In this document: one piece after another, positions 18,019 through 27,753 of the stretch | How the letters are laid out: every line of letters starts with the position of its first letter | Numbering within the stretch: position 1 is the stretch's first letter | Assembly: GCA_903853805.1 (NCBI GenBank) | Contig: CAINUN010000067.1 | Location: 1 to 64,000, forward strand | Source: an uncultured Bacteroidota bacterium | Lineage (GTDB): Bacteria; Bacteroidota; Bacteroidia; Chitinophagales; Chitinophagaceae | Direction: 5' to 3' | Length of the DNA: 64,000 nt | Position numbers and translations under genes: made by a program | Notes under the pieces: generated by a model | Told to the model about the DNA's origin: nothing | What the model saw: the letters and a program-made list of their open reading frames with translations, nothing else | Databases searched by the model: none

Positions 18019-18106
18019 GAAAAATTTCCTGCGGGGGAAACCAAAATTTCCTGCGGGGGAAATTATAATTTCGTGCGGGGGAAATTGCAATTTGGTGCGG
18101 GGGAAA
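18019..18106. repeat. Four tandem copies of a 22-bp GC-rich unit
   Basis: Copies run 18019-18040, 18041-18062, 18063-18084 and 18085-18106. Each has the core TGCGGGGGAAA preceded by AATTTCC or a variant (AATTTCG, AATTTGG). The TTTCC and GGAAA parts of the first two units could form a short hairpin. The repeat sits between the convergent rhomboid and tilS genes and contrasts with the AT-rich surroundings. Confidence 0.9.
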
Positions 18107-18154
18107 TTTTTGTACCCTGTGCAGCCCTTTTTTAATAGGGGAGGTTGCTCTCTA

Positions 18155-19495
18155 TTAATTTGAATCTGAAATAAAAGAAATAGTCAGAATGTTTATTGAA
18201 GAATCCCTCACTTTAAATCGTTCGTCTAGCCGAAGACCCGCCACCCATACTATGTGTTTATTACTTTCCAACACCCATATTTTTTCTTTTTCATGAATAG
18301 GCATTTTTTGGTCAACGAAGAACTTGGCAAGTTTTTTCTTCTTCATATTCATACCTAAAGGATAGAAATAATCGCCTATTCGCCAACGGCGCAAAATAAG
18401 AGGCGGTTCCAATCGTTTAACATCGATGTATGCTTTATTTTTTTCTTCCGAAATCTGCTCCTTATTTTCTTCTAGTTTAAAAGAAAAAGACCCTTCAGAA
18501 GTAACAATCTTCTCGCTAAAATTTTCAATAAGATGAAAGCTCGTTTCTTCTTTTTTCTTTTGGGTAATGATAAGAAATGCACGGTCTTTAATCAAACGAA
18601 ATGCATCACTTTCCATCCACTTCCCACTCTCTGCTTCCGCAAGCTGAAGGACAGCTGGAATTTGTGCAGATGAAAAACCATATTTGCTGAAGAGTTCATA
18701 GCAAATCGCTTCGCAGGCTTCGGTTTTTAGCAGTTTAAGAAGAGGGATATACACATCATTGCCACGCATTTGCAACAGCTTGCTCAGTTGTTTTTCTACT
18801 GATTTTTGATACAAAATTTCTGCTTGCGCAAAACGTTGAATGCTTGCGTTCATTTGAAGCACAGCATTAGGAAAAGTCTTTTCTATTGAAGGGATAATGT
18901 TCAGCCTCACATCATTGCGTAGGTATTTTTCGCTGCTGTTAGAACTGTCTTCTCGATAAGAAATTTGATGAGTGCTAACAAAATCATTGATATCCGCTCT
19001 CGGCGCAAACAACATAGGTCGAATGATGTTTCCATTCACCTCTTTGATGCCGTGCAAGCCAGCAAGACCGGTGCCCTTAAACAGGTTGATAAGCAGTGTT
19101 TCCACATTGTCGTTGGCATGATGAGCTGTGGCAATGAACGAAAAACCATGTTCTTTTCTTATCATTTCCAGCCATTCATAACGAAGATTTCTTGCCGTTT
19201 CTTGAATACCTTTTTTGCTTTCAGTTGAAATTGTTTGGGTATTGAAATGAGCATTGAAAATGGGAATATTATGCGTTGCTGCAAAGGATTTTACAAACTT
19301 TTCATCCCCATCAGATTCATTTCCCCTCAACTGAAAATTGCAATGAGCCAAAGCAAATTCAATTTTTGAAAGCATCATTAAATGAGCCAAAGCCATCGAA
19401 TCTCTTCCGCTACTACATGCCAACAAAACGGGTTGTTGCCTCTTGCCAAACACCTTTTGTCTCCAATTGTTTTGAAATGCTTTCAATAAATTCAT
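18155..19495 (-). CDS. tilS: tRNA(Ile)-lysidine synthetase TilS
   Basis: TilS converts C34 of tRNA-Ile(CAU) to lysidine so that it reads AUA. This 446-residue protein has the N-type ATP pyrophosphatase domain (about 1-220) and a C-terminal substrate domain (about 330-446, LILRRWRIGDYFYPLGM). The P-loop reads SSGRDSMALAH (about 29-39) where most relatives have SGGxDS, a Gly-to-Ser change worth noting. Downstream motifs TAHHANDNVETLL and GLAGLHGI are intact. The start overlaps the stop of the upstream TPR gene as TGATG, indicating translational coupling. Confidence 0.93.
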   Translation of the reverse strand: MNLLKAFQNNWRQKVFGKRQQPVLLACSSGRDSMALAHLMMLSKIEFALAHCNFQLRGNESDGDEKFVKSFAATHNIPIFNAHFNTQTISTESKKGIQETARNLRYEWLEMIRKEHGFSFIATAHHANDNVETLLINLFKGTGLAGLHGIKEVNGNIIRPMLFAPRADINDFVSTHQISYREDSSNSSEKYLRNDVRLNIIPSIEKTFPNAVLQMNASIQRFAQAEILYQKSVEKQLSKLLQMRGNDVYIPLLKLLKTEACEAICYELFSKYGFSSAQIPAVLQLAEAESGKWMESDAFRLIKDRAFLIITQKKKEETSFHLIENFSEKIVTSEGSFSFKLEENKEQISEEKNKAYIDVKRLEPPLILRRWRIGDYFYPLGMNMKKKKLAKFFVDQKMPIHEKEKIWVLESNKHIVWVAGLRLDERFKVRDSSINILTISFISDSN

Positions 19496-19806
19496 CAGTA
19501 GGCAATTTCTTCAAAAGCACTTTGCAATTCGCTGTAGCTGTGCATGTCGCCTGCTTTTTTTGCTACCACCATTCCTTGTTCATAAAGCTTCATGGCTTCC
19601 TTTTCCTGCTGATTTCTTTCCAATAGCTTTCCAAGATGATAATAAGTGGCAAGGTAGTTTGCGTCATTCAATAGGTTCTTTTCAAAACATTTTTTTGCTT
19701 CCTCCTCATTACCAAGCTTGATGTACTCTAAGGCCAAAGCATGATTGAGAAAACAATCGTTAGGAGTTTGTGCTAAAAAATTATTTAGTTTTTCAATTCT
19801 GTCCAT
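19495..19806 (-). CDS. Small TPR-repeat protein
   Basis: This 103-residue soluble protein is made of about two and a half tetratricopeptide repeats (NHALALEYIKLGNEEEAKKCF, YLATYYHLGKLLERNQ, YEQGMVVAKKAGD). It has no signal peptide. It is coupled to tilS by a 1-base stop/start overlap, so it may act in the same process, but TPRs only indicate protein binding. The promoter region carries TACTTTTA, one base off the -7 consensus. Confidence 0.8.
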   Translation of the reverse strand: MDRIEKLNNFLAQTPNDCFLNHALALEYIKLGNEEEAKKCFEKNLLNDANYLATYYHLGKLLERNQQEKEAMKLYEQGMVVAKKAGDMHSYSELQSAFEEIAY

Positions 19807-19834
19807 AAAGCTTTTGTAAAAGTAAAAAAGAAAA

Positions 19835-19850
19835 GGCTGCCATTGCAGCC
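19835..19850 (-). terminator. Terminator after the PNGase F-like gene
   Basis: The minus-strand stem GGCTGC (19845-19850) pairs with GCAGCC (19835-19840) around a 4-base loop, extends past one mismatch, and leads into a T-rich tail. It lies about 25 bases past the stop of the gene starting at 21819. Confidence 0.7.
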
Positions 19851-19875
19851 CTTTCCTTAAAATGATTTATTAGAA

Positions 19876-21819
19876 CTACCGCACTATCATAAGCTTTGAT
19901 TGCAATTTACCTTTGCTGTTTTGGAAAACAACGGTATAGGCACCAGAAGGCAGGTTTTCAATATTTATGTTTTGTCTCGTGCTATTACACTTTTCTTCTT
20001 TAACAACCTGTCCGAAAGCATTGACAACACTTATCATTCCATCTTCAATAGAAACTCCAGAAACTTGAATCGTAACATTGTTTCTTGCAGGGTTTGGTGA
20101 TGCCTCTATTGCTGCTTCCATATTGGCGTTGAAGATTGAATGAATATCGGTTGGGAAATCAGTTGTAAAATACTGCGAGAAACCACAGCCAAAATCGCGA
20201 CTGAAATAGCCAGCAAGTGGGAATGTTGCAAATGAAAGTAGGCTTCTAACAGAAAAACTTCCAGAGCCTTGGGCTGTATTTGCCCACCAATATAAACCAT
20301 CACATCCAAGGTCTTCAACAACCAACTTATAACAACTTGGACCAAGTGTGACGGTATCTTCATATGCAGTAGAAGGTGCTAGGTTATTTCTTTGTGCCAC
20401 AACATTTCCATTTAGGTCAAGAATTTTCCAACTTGTTTCACTTACAGCGCCAACTGTTGCAAGGTTTGTTGCTAAACGTACAACTATTTGTACAGGCCAC
20501 TTAGGGGCAGATTTAAAAGGAACGATAATAGTGTTATTAGAATGGTCTTCATCATTTTGTCCATTGACCATTAAAATTTTTGCATCAAAATATTTCAAAG
20601 AAGTATCTCCTGAAGCCATTCTTAAAGACCAAGGTTCAGGCAAAGAAATCACTGTTTCCTCCTTCGAATTTAACGTGCCATTCCAGGTAAAAGTATTCAC
20701 TGCATCATTTAACAAGCCATATCCGAAAGTAATAGAATTGATAGTTTGGCTGCCATTGTTTTTAACTTTTATTGTAGGTTGTCCGCATAATGCATTTTCC
20801 CTAAAGTAACCTTCAAATTTATTGGGAGCAATGACATCAAGTAAATCAGCATCAAGACCTCTATTCATTGTGTCATAATAAAATACTGCGGCAGTTACTG
20901 TATAAGAAGGCGTTCCACTTCCTGTCTTAGTGTAGTTTTCAAAATCAACATCTACAATATAGTTTGAGTTGCTTGTAACACCAGGTAAATCATGATGAAA
21001 AGTTTCCACCTTATCACCCGGACACCAATTCCCACGGTCATAAACCCAAGTACCTGACTGAGGGTACAATTGATTGAGCCCACAGTTGGCACGCCAAATA
21101 TCTTTCTGAGCAATTTGGACATTGTTTAAAAGAACTTGATAGTATTTGCTACAAAATTCAGAACAACCATTATCATCTGCACCATGTCCTGTTACTGTAA
21201 AAGAAAGAGCAGCAGCTTGTGTTCCAGCAGGCGCAGTTTTAACAACAGGTACAGTAAGGTTTTCGATAGAATTATTAGGGTCGCCATAATTATGGCTTGA
21301 ACGATAAATTTTGTCCACACGCAACACATTTCTCATAGGGGTTCCTTCTACAAAAATGAATTTAACATTGGCTGTAAAACCTCCGCTATAACCTGAGTAA
21401 AGAATTCGAACCGTAGCGCTATCTTTCAACAAAGGATAATAATCGGTAACATCATAGATGTATCTTTTCTTCCAACTTGCAGGAGTACTTGCATTTCCTG
21501 AATTGGCATAAGGCGAAATCAAACGTCCTAACTCAACGGTATCGCCCGTCTTTGGCATCAAGAAAGTTTGAATTGTATAATCCCAATCGCCACAATACTG
21601 CGGATTGCCAGGACAAACATATTTACCCAAAGTAAAAACCATGTAAATTTTGCGATAGGATTTGCTACCATCAGGGAAATTGACTGTAGTGTCAAAGTTG
21701 TTGTAATAGTTCAACCAAATGTCACTGTGCGCCTGCACTAAAGTAGTATCGCCAACAGTTGCCTTACAATTGATTTGAAATAATACAAAACAAAAAAGGA
21801 GAAAGTAAAGTTTTTTCAT
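19876..21819 (-). CDS. T9SS-sorted peptide-N-glycosidase F-related protein
   Basis: This 647-residue secreted protein has a signal peptide (about 1-21, NCKATVG). The N-terminal half resembles the jelly-roll domains of PNGase F, the enzyme that removes N-glycans from glycoproteins: FTLGKYVCPGN, CGDWDYTIQTFL near 80, LGRLISPYAN near 97, YDVTDYYPLLKDSATVRI near 125. A later jelly-roll-like part (about 190-330) has the paired-Cys stretch CSEFCSKYYQVLLN. T9SS sorting occupies about 570-647. Catalytic acidic residues cannot be assigned with confidence. It is divergent from der. Confidence 0.75.
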   Translation of the reverse strand: MKKLYFLLFCFVLFQINCKATVGDTTLVQAHSDIWLNYYNNFDTTVNFPDGSKSYRKIYMVFTLGKYVCPGNPQYCGDWDYTIQTFLMPKTGDTVELGRLISPYANSGNASTPASWKKRYIYDVTDYYPLLKDSATVRILYSGYSGGFTANVKFIFVEGTPMRNVLRVDKIYRSSHNYGDPNNSIENLTVPVVKTAPAGTQAAALSFTVTGHGADDNGCSEFCSKYYQVLLNNVQIAQKDIWRANCGLNQLYPQSGTWVYDRGNWCPGDKVETFHHDLPGVTSNSNYIVDVDFENYTKTGSGTPSYTVTAAVFYYDTMNRGLDADLLDVIAPNKFEGYFRENALCGQPTIKVKNNGSQTINSITFGYGLLNDAVNTFTWNGTLNSKEETVISLPEPWSLRMASGDTSLKYFDAKILMVNGQNDEDHSNNTIIVPFKSAPKWPVQIVVRLATNLATVGAVSETSWKILDLNGNVVAQRNNLAPSTAYEDTVTLGPSCYKLVVEDLGCDGLYWWANTAQGSGSFSVRSLLSFATFPLAGYFSRDFGCGFSQYFTTDFPTDIHSIFNANMEAAIEASPNPARNNVTIQVSGVSIEDGMISVVNAFGQVVKEEKCNSTRQNINIENLPSGAYTVVFQNSKGKLQSKLMIVR

Positions 21820-21937
21820 GTCTGAATAAGAAATTGAAATTGAAGCAGCAAATTACATAAGAGTAGTTTCTTAAGAAAATAATTTACAAGATAGAGAGAT
21901 GATATTGATGTGCGAAAGATGCTTATTTTAATTACCT

Positions 21938-21945
21938 TACTTTTG
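21938..21945 (+). promoter_or_regulatory. -7 box of der promoter
   Basis: TACTTTTG matches TAnnTTTG and lies 21 bases before the der ATG. No TTTG is found at the right upstream distance, so this is a partial match. Confidence 0.5.
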
Positions 21946-21966
21946 CCGACTTAATTCAAATATATA

Positions 21967-23283
21967 ATGTCGGGATTTACCGTAGCTATAGTGGGGCGCC
22001 CAAATGTGGGCAAATCAACCTTGTTCAACCGTTTGTTAGAGCAACGGAAAGCCATTGTTGATGATGTGTCCGGTGTAACCCGTGACCGACAATACGGCAT
22101 TGCCGAGTGGAATGGCAAAAGCTTTAACGTGATTGATACTGGAGGATTCGTGGCACATTCCAGCGATGTATTTGAAAAAGAAATTAAAAAGCAAGTTGAA
22201 ATTGCTGTTGACGAAGCTAACCTCATTTTGTTTGTGGTGGATGTTACCACGGGGATTACCAATCAAGACCAAGACATGGCAGATATTCTTCGCCGCTCGC
22301 CAAAGCCGGTATTGATAGTGGTGAATAAAGTGGACAATGCAGCCAGAATGCTTGATGCAAATGAGTTTTATTCTTTAGGATTTGAACAAAACTTTTCCCT
22401 TTCTTCTATTTCTGGAAGTGGCACAGGTGAGATGTTGGATCAATTGACAAGCCATATTTCTGATGATTTGATTGGAGAAGAAGTAGAAGAAAACCCAATC
22501 CCAAAATTTGCAATTATTGGACAACCAAATGCTGGTAAATCAACTTTATTGAATGCACTAGTAGGTGAGGAAAGAACCATTGTTTCAGATATTCCTGGCA
22601 CCACGCGCGATACCATTCATACCCATTACAAACAATTTGGAAAAGAGTTTATTCTTATTGACACTGCAGGAATTCGCAAGAAGAAAAATGTGCATGAAGA
22701 CCTTGAGTTCTATTCAGTAATTCGTGCCATTCGTGCGATGGATGAAGCGGATGTTTGTTTTATTTTGATTGATGCTGAAAAAGGAGTTACGGCTCAAGAT
22801 GTTAGCATTTTTAGTTTGGCTGAAAGAAAAGGAAAGGGCATTGTTATACTCGTTAATAAATGGGATATGATGGAGAAAGAAACTAACACCGCTCGTGATT
22901 ATGAAAGGCAGATAAAAGAAAAAACGGCACCTTTTTCAGATGTTCCCATTTTGTTCATCTCTGCTAAAGACAAGAAAAGAATTTTTCAGGCTATGGAGAA
23001 GGGTTTAGAAGTAGAAGAAAATAGAAAAAGAAAAGTACCCACTTCTCAACTAAACGACCTTATGTTGCCCGAAATAGAACGTTACGCACCGCCTATGGCC
23101 CGTGGACATAATGTGAAGATTAAATTTGTCATGCAGCTACCTGTAGTGGTGCCATCATTTGCTTTTTTTGCCAATCACCCTGATTCCATAAAAGAACCTT
23201 ATAGAAATTTCTTGGAAAATAAACTCAGAGAAAAATTCAATTTCAATGGCGTTCCAATGCGCATATTCTTCCGTAAAAAATAA
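21967..23283 (+). CDS. der: Ribosome biogenesis GTPase Der (EngA)
   Basis: This 438-residue double-GTPase is required for late 50S subunit assembly. The first G domain has GRPNVGKSTL (about 10-19), DTGG (58-61) and NKVD near 118. The second has GQPNAGKSTLLN (about 182), DTAGIRKK near 230 and NKWD near 295. The C-terminal KH-like domain spans about 350-438. Length and motifs are typical. The stop codon TAA at 23281-23283 is in the same frame as rimO, which begins 18 bp later, so the two are probably one transcript. Confidence 0.96.
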   Translation: MSGFTVAIVGRPNVGKSTLFNRLLEQRKAIVDDVSGVTRDRQYGIAEWNGKSFNVIDTGGFVAHSSDVFEKEIKKQVEIAVDEANLILFVVDVTTGITNQDQDMADILRRSPKPVLIVVNKVDNAARMLDANEFYSLGFEQNFSLSSISGSGTGEMLDQLTSHISDDLIGEEVEENPIPKFAIIGQPNAGKSTLLNALVGEERTIVSDIPGTTRDTIHTHYKQFGKEFILIDTAGIRKKKNVHEDLEFYSVIRAIRAMDEADVCFILIDAEKGVTAQDVSIFSLAERKGKGIVILVNKWDMMEKETNTARDYERQIKEKTAPFSDVPILFISAKDKKRIFQAMEKGLEVEENRKRKVPTSQLNDLMLPEIERYAPPMARGHNVKIKFVMQLPVVVPSFAFFANHPDSIKEPYRNFLENKLREKFNFNGVPMRIFFRKK

Positions 23284-23301
23284 ACTCATAATACTTTCCC
23301 A

Positions 23302-24612
23302 TTGAAATCTAAAACACTCAAGAAAAATAAAGTTAACATTATCACCCTTGGCTGCTCCAAAAACATGGTGGACAGCGAAGTGTTGAGCGGACAACTTCAT
23401 GCCAATGGCATCAATGTAGGCCATGAAAGCAGCAAGCTCGATTATAATATTGTGGTAGTTAATACATGTGGTTTTATTGATAAAGCAAAAGAGGAAAGCG
23501 TTAATACCATTCTCGATCAAGTGGCATTGAAGCAAGATGGGAAATTGGATAAAGTGTATGTCACAGGTTGCCTTAGCGAGCGCTATCGCAATGATTTAAT
23601 GAACGAGATTCCTGAAGTGGATGCTTGGTTTGGAACGATGGAATTGCCTTTGATGCTCAAACAATTCAATGCAGATTTTAAAAAGGAATTATTGGGTGAA
23701 AGATTGTTGTCAACGCCCAAACATTACGCATATTTGAAAATTTCTGAAGGTTGTAATAGAACTTGCTCCTTTTGCGCTATTCCTTTGATGCGTGGCGGAC
23801 ATGTTTCAAAAACCATTGAAGAATTGGTGAGTGAAGCCACGAAATTGGTGGCGATGGGTGTGAAAGAAATCATGCTCATTGCGCAAGAGTTGACTTACTA
23901 TGGACTAGACATTTATAAGAAACGCGCATTGGCTGACTTGCTAAAATATCTCTCTGATGTTGAAGGACTTCATTGGATTAGATTGCATTATGCATATCCT
24001 TCTAAATTCCCATTGGATGTGCTCGATGTAATGCGCGAACGCCCTAATATTTGCAACTACCTCGATATGCCATTGCAACATATTTCTAATGACATGTTGT
24101 TGGCTATGAAACGCCAAATGGACAAGCAAGAGATTTATGATTTAATAGCTGCCATTAGAGATAAAGTGCCCGGCATTTGTTTGCGCAGTACTTTGATTGC
24201 TGGTTTCCCAGGCGAAAAACGCGAACATGTAGAAGAACTTAAATCTTTCCTTGAAGAAGTGCGATTGGATAGGGTGGGTATCTTCACTTATTCCCACGAA
24301 GAAAACACTTCTGCACATGAATTGATTGATGATGTGCCTGCTGATGAAAAGGAAGCAAGAGCACAAGAAATTATGGAAGTGCAGCAAGAAATTTCTTTAG
24401 AAAAAAACCAAGATAAATTAGGCAAGGTTTTTAAAGTAATAGTAGATAAAAAAGAAGCAGGTCGCTATTTAGCACGCACCGAATTTGATAGTGTAGAAGT
24501 GGATAATGAAGTGATTATAACCTCTAAGAAAGCACTGAAAGCAGGCGAATTCTACAACGTAAAAATCACCAAAGCCTTCGACTACGACCTTGAAGGTGAA
24601 GTGGTGGAATAA
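23302..24612 (+). CDS. rimO: Ribosomal protein S12 methylthiotransferase RimO (TTG start)
   Basis: This radical-SAM enzyme adds a methylthio group to an Asp of ribosomal protein S12. The N-terminal UPF0004 domain begins TLGCSKNMVDSEVLSG. The radical-SAM cluster is C151-X3-C155-X2-C158 (CNRTCSFC), followed by IPLMRGGHVS and a C-terminal TRAM domain (about 370-436). The start is forced: an in-frame stop lies at 23281 and no ATG occurs before the conserved TLGCSKN, leaving TTG 23302 as the only usual start codon. It converges on the BNR gene. Confidence 0.95.
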   Translation: MKSKTLKKNKVNIITLGCSKNMVDSEVLSGQLHANGINVGHESSKLDYNIVVVNTCGFIDKAKEESVNTILDQVALKQDGKLDKVYVTGCLSERYRNDLMNEIPEVDAWFGTMELPLMLKQFNADFKKELLGERLLSTPKHYAYLKISEGCNRTCSFCAIPLMRGGHVSKTIEELVSEATKLVAMGVKEIMLIAQELTYYGLDIYKKRALADLLKYLSDVEGLHWIRLHYAYPSKFPLDVLDVMRERPNICNYLDMPLQHISNDMLLAMKRQMDKQEIYDLIAAIRDKVPGICLRSTLIAGFPGEKREHVEELKSFLEEVRLDRVGIFTYSHEENTSAHELIDDVPADEKEARAQEIMEVQQEISLEKNQDKLGKVFKVIVDKKEAGRYLARTEFDSVEVDNEVIITSKKALKAGEFYNVKITKAFDYDLEGEVVE

Positions 24613-24649
24613 GTATTAAGATGACCAACTTATTTCAATCTAATATTCA

Positions 24650-27600
24650 TCAGTTACTCGATCTTGAATTACTATTCTTGCCCAGCTTATTTTCTTCTTC
24701 AATAATGGCTTTCACTTTAGCCGATGAAGCATCATATAGCTCTTTGTAAGTGCCTTCTGCTTTGGTTATTTCGGTTTGCAATTGTTCTATGCGTTTTAGT
24801 TGAAGGTCGGTGGGTCTTGCTTCATTGTAGCAAATGTTGCTATACACATCCGATATCTTTTCACGAAGCTTTTCTTCATCCGCAAAAATAGATTTCTGTT
24901 TAGTTGCTAATAATGTGCTGCGCAGTACTTCGAGTTTAGAGTTGTATTCCTGCAATAGCTTTTTGTTTTTAGCAGTTTTCACCACCGAGTCACCAGTTTT
25001 CACCAATGTTTGTTCTTCGCCCACTTTGTTTGTCAAAGCCGCCAAAGCTTCGTGCATTTTATAGAGTTTCATTGCAGCATTATATTGTGTTTTGCGGTCG
25101 TCTTCGCTAAAGTTTTTATTCTCGGCATCATGCACCATTTTTAAGGTAGAAGAATATTCCTTGTCGCCCACTTTTAGTTTCATGGTATAATTACCAGGCA
25201 GCACCATTGGCGCTGCAAATCCTCCATTATCAAGCTTAGTTCCACCTGTTGCAGTTTTAGGAGGCGTCATTCGGTAATTCCAATACACTTTATTAATGCC
25301 TTTTCTTTTTCCGGCAGGCATGGTTTGCACCAACTTTCCTTCGGCATCATAAATATCAATCTTCGCATCGCCTGAATTCACGCGGTCTTTCAAATAATAT
25401 TCAATAGGCGTCATAGAAGAAGGATTGCCAGCATCCCAACCACCATTTGAAGGGAAACCACCCGCACCAAATTTGCCATTATTCAAAGGAATTTCTTTGG
25501 CAGGGAAAATGAAAACCTCTTTAGCTGCAATGCTTGTTGAAAGCTCGCGCATAGGTGTAATATCATCCACCACAATAATACCGCGACCATGTGTGGCAAT
25601 AATTAAATCATTAGTTGTGGGTTGAATTTGAAGGTCTCTTACTAAGGCATACTCAGGAATATTGTTCTTCATTCTAAACCAAGAATTGCCACCATCTACT
25701 GTTGCAAACAAACCCATTTCAGTGCCTAAGAAAAGAAGGTCTTTATTTTTGAGGTCTTCTCTGATTTTATGCGCAAATCCTGTGAATTCATCACTTGCCA
25801 ATAGCGTCCAGGTTTTCCCTAAATCCATTGACTTTCCAAGATAAGGTTTGTGGTCGCCATACATGTGGTTGTCAAAGGTGGCATACACCGTATTCTTATC
25901 AAAGTTAGAAGGTTCAATACTGCTCACCCATGTTTGTGCAGGAATGCCTGCAGCTATATAATTCTTAGCAAGGTTGGTCCAAGTTTTCCCTGCATCAGTA
26001 GAAAGCTGAAGATTACCATCATCCGTTCCCACCCATATCATATTGCCATCGATAGGCGATTCGGTAATTGTGAAAATGGTACAATGATTTTCGGCAGAAG
26101 TATTGTCGGCGCTAAGTCCTCCACTTTCATCTTGCTTTTGTTTTTTCTTATCATTTGTGGTCAAGTCAGCAGAAATTTTCTCCCAACTTCTTCCTTGGTC
26201 TTGTGAACGATAAAGATATTGAGCACCTGTGTATAAATTCTTTTTGTTGAAAACGCCAGTAACAATTGGTGTATTCCAATTCCAGCGAAGTTTTTCTTCT
26301 TTAGCAGTTTGTTGCGGTTGAATTGATACAGATTTTAAAGTAGTCAAATCAATTCTCCCCATATTGCCACCTTGATATTCAGCATAAGCAATGTTGGCAT
26401 CGGTTGGGTCGGGTTGTGTCCAAAATCCATCACCGAAATAAATGTTTTGCCAATTAGCATTGCCCACTCCGCCCGGTGCTGCAGATGGTGCCATCCAACT
26501 CCCATTGTCTTGCAATCCACCATAAATGCGATACGGATTTTGATGATCAACTGCCACATGATAAAACTGACCCACAGGCAGGTTTTGCACAAAGAACCAA
26601 GTAGCGCCCCTATCTAAACTATAATAAACACCGCCATCAGTGCCAAGATACATTTGATTGGTATAATTCGGATTTACCCAAAGTGCATGCATATCGCTAT
26701 GTACCCATCCGCCATCGTAAGAAGCATCACTAAAAGAATAACCCCCATCGTTGGAATAAGAAAAACTAAACGCCGGACGATAAACTCGATTAGAATCAAT
26801 TGGGTCAAATTGCAAAGTGCTGAAATAAAATGGACGGGACACCACATTCATTGTTGCACTCTGTTTCTTCCAGTTTTCACCACCATCTTCCGAAATGTAT
26901 AAACCTGTTTCTTTTGCTTCTACAATTGCCAACAAACGATGAGGCGCACTTGGTGCCAAAGCCAATGCCACACGTCCAAATGGTTTCACTGGCAAACCAT
27001 TTGATAGTTCTTTCCATGTTCTCCCACCATCTTTACTTTTATAAATACCACTACCTTTTCCACCAGAATTAAATGAAAAAGGCATTCTACGAAACTCCCA
27101 AGTAGTAGCATAAACCACATCCGTGTTTTTAGGGTCAATCACTACATCGGCACAGCCTGCTTTTTCATTGACAAACAAAACCTTTTCCCAAGTTGAACCA
27201 CCGTCAACAGACTTATATAAACCACGATGTTTACTATCACTCCACAATGGACCCGGAACTGCAGCAAATACTACATCTGAGTTCTTGGGATTGATCACCA
27301 CTTTAGCAATATGCTCTGTACTATCTAAACCAAGCTTTGTCCAGTTATCACCACCATCTGTTGATTTATAAATACCATTCCCTATAGAAACAGAATTGCG
27401 CATGTTGCTTTCTCCTGTTCCTGCATATATAACCTGCGGATTTTTTTGGTCAATTGCAAGTGCGCCAATGCTTTGACAATATTTATCGAAAATAGATTTC
27501 CACGAAGCGCCTGCGTTAGTGCTCTTCCAAATACCACCACCGGCGGTACCCACATAAATGGTTTTACTATCTGCAGCCACACCATCAATTGCTGTGATGC

Positions 27601-27727
27601 GACCGCTCATAGTTCCTGGACCAAGGTGCCTTGCTTCCATTTGTCCAAAGGTGTAGGAATTGATTTTTTGTGCTTGACTATTGAAGACAAACAAGAAACT
27701 AAGGCTGAGGGAAAATATTTTTTTCAT
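24650..27727 (-). CDS. Secreted BNR/sortilin-like repeat protein
   Basis: This 1025-residue exported protein has a signal peptide (about 1-19, NSQAQK). About ten Asp-box (S-x-D-x-G-x-x-W) repeats form a two-propeller sortilin/VPS10-like fold: STNAGASWKS, STDGGDNWTK, SVDGGSTWEK, SKDGGRTWKE, SEDGGENWKK, STDAGKTWTN, TVDGGNSWFR. An Ig-like segment (about 790-880) and a lysine-rich helical tail (about 890-1025) follow. There is no T9SS sorting domain. Related proteins are widespread in Bacteroidota and often labelled glycosyl hydrolase without proof, so no enzymatic role is claimed. It converges on rimO. Confidence 0.82.
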   Translation of the reverse strand: MKKIFSLSLSFLFVFNSQAQKINSYTFGQMEARHLGPGTMSGRITAIDGVAADSKTIYVGTAGGGIWKSTNAGASWKSIFDKYCQSIGALAIDQKNPQVIYAGTGESNMRNSVSIGNGIYKSTDGGDNWTKLGLDSTEHIAKVVINPKNSDVVFAAVPGPLWSDSKHRGLYKSVDGGSTWEKVLFVNEKAGCADVVIDPKNTDVVYATTWEFRRMPFSFNSGGKGSGIYKSKDGGRTWKELSNGLPVKPFGRVALALAPSAPHRLLAIVEAKETGLYISEDGGENWKKQSATMNVVSRPFYFSTLQFDPIDSNRVYRPAFSFSYSNDGGYSFSDASYDGGWVHSDMHALWVNPNYTNQMYLGTDGGVYYSLDRGATWFFVQNLPVGQFYHVAVDHQNPYRIYGGLQDNGSWMAPSAAPGGVGNANWQNIYFGDGFWTQPDPTDANIAYAEYQGGNMGRIDLTTLKSVSIQPQQTAKEEKLRWNWNTPIVTGVFNKKNLYTGAQYLYRSQDQGRSWEKISADLTTNDKKKQKQDESGGLSADNTSAENHCTIFTITESPIDGNMIWVGTDDGNLQLSTDAGKTWTNLAKNYIAAGIPAQTWVSSIEPSNFDKNTVYATFDNHMYGDHKPYLGKSMDLGKTWTLLASDEFTGFAHKIREDLKNKDLLFLGTEMGLFATVDGGNSWFRMKNNIPEYALVRDLQIQPTTNDLIIATHGRGIIVVDDITPMRELSTSIAAKEVFIFPAKEIPLNNGKFGAGGFPSNGGWDAGNPSSMTPIEYYLKDRVNSGDAKIDIYDAEGKLVQTMPAGKRKGINKVYWNYRMTPPKTATGGTKLDNGGFAAPMVLPGNYTMKLKVGDKEYSSTLKMVHDAENKNFSEDDRKTQYNAAMKLYKMHEALAALTNKVGEEQTLVKTGDSVVKTAKNKKLLQEYNSKLEVLRSTLLATKQKSIFADEEKLREKISDVYSNICYNEARPTDLQLKRIEQLQTEITKAEGTYKELYDASSAKVKAIIEEENKLGKNSNSRSSN

Positions 27728-27753
27728 TGGGTAAAAATTGTATTTACATAAAA

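Noticed and set aside
18019-18106. CRISPR-like array in the 22-bp repeats
   Set aside because: The units abut without spacers of unique sequence and no cas genes are present, so this is a simple tandem repeat.
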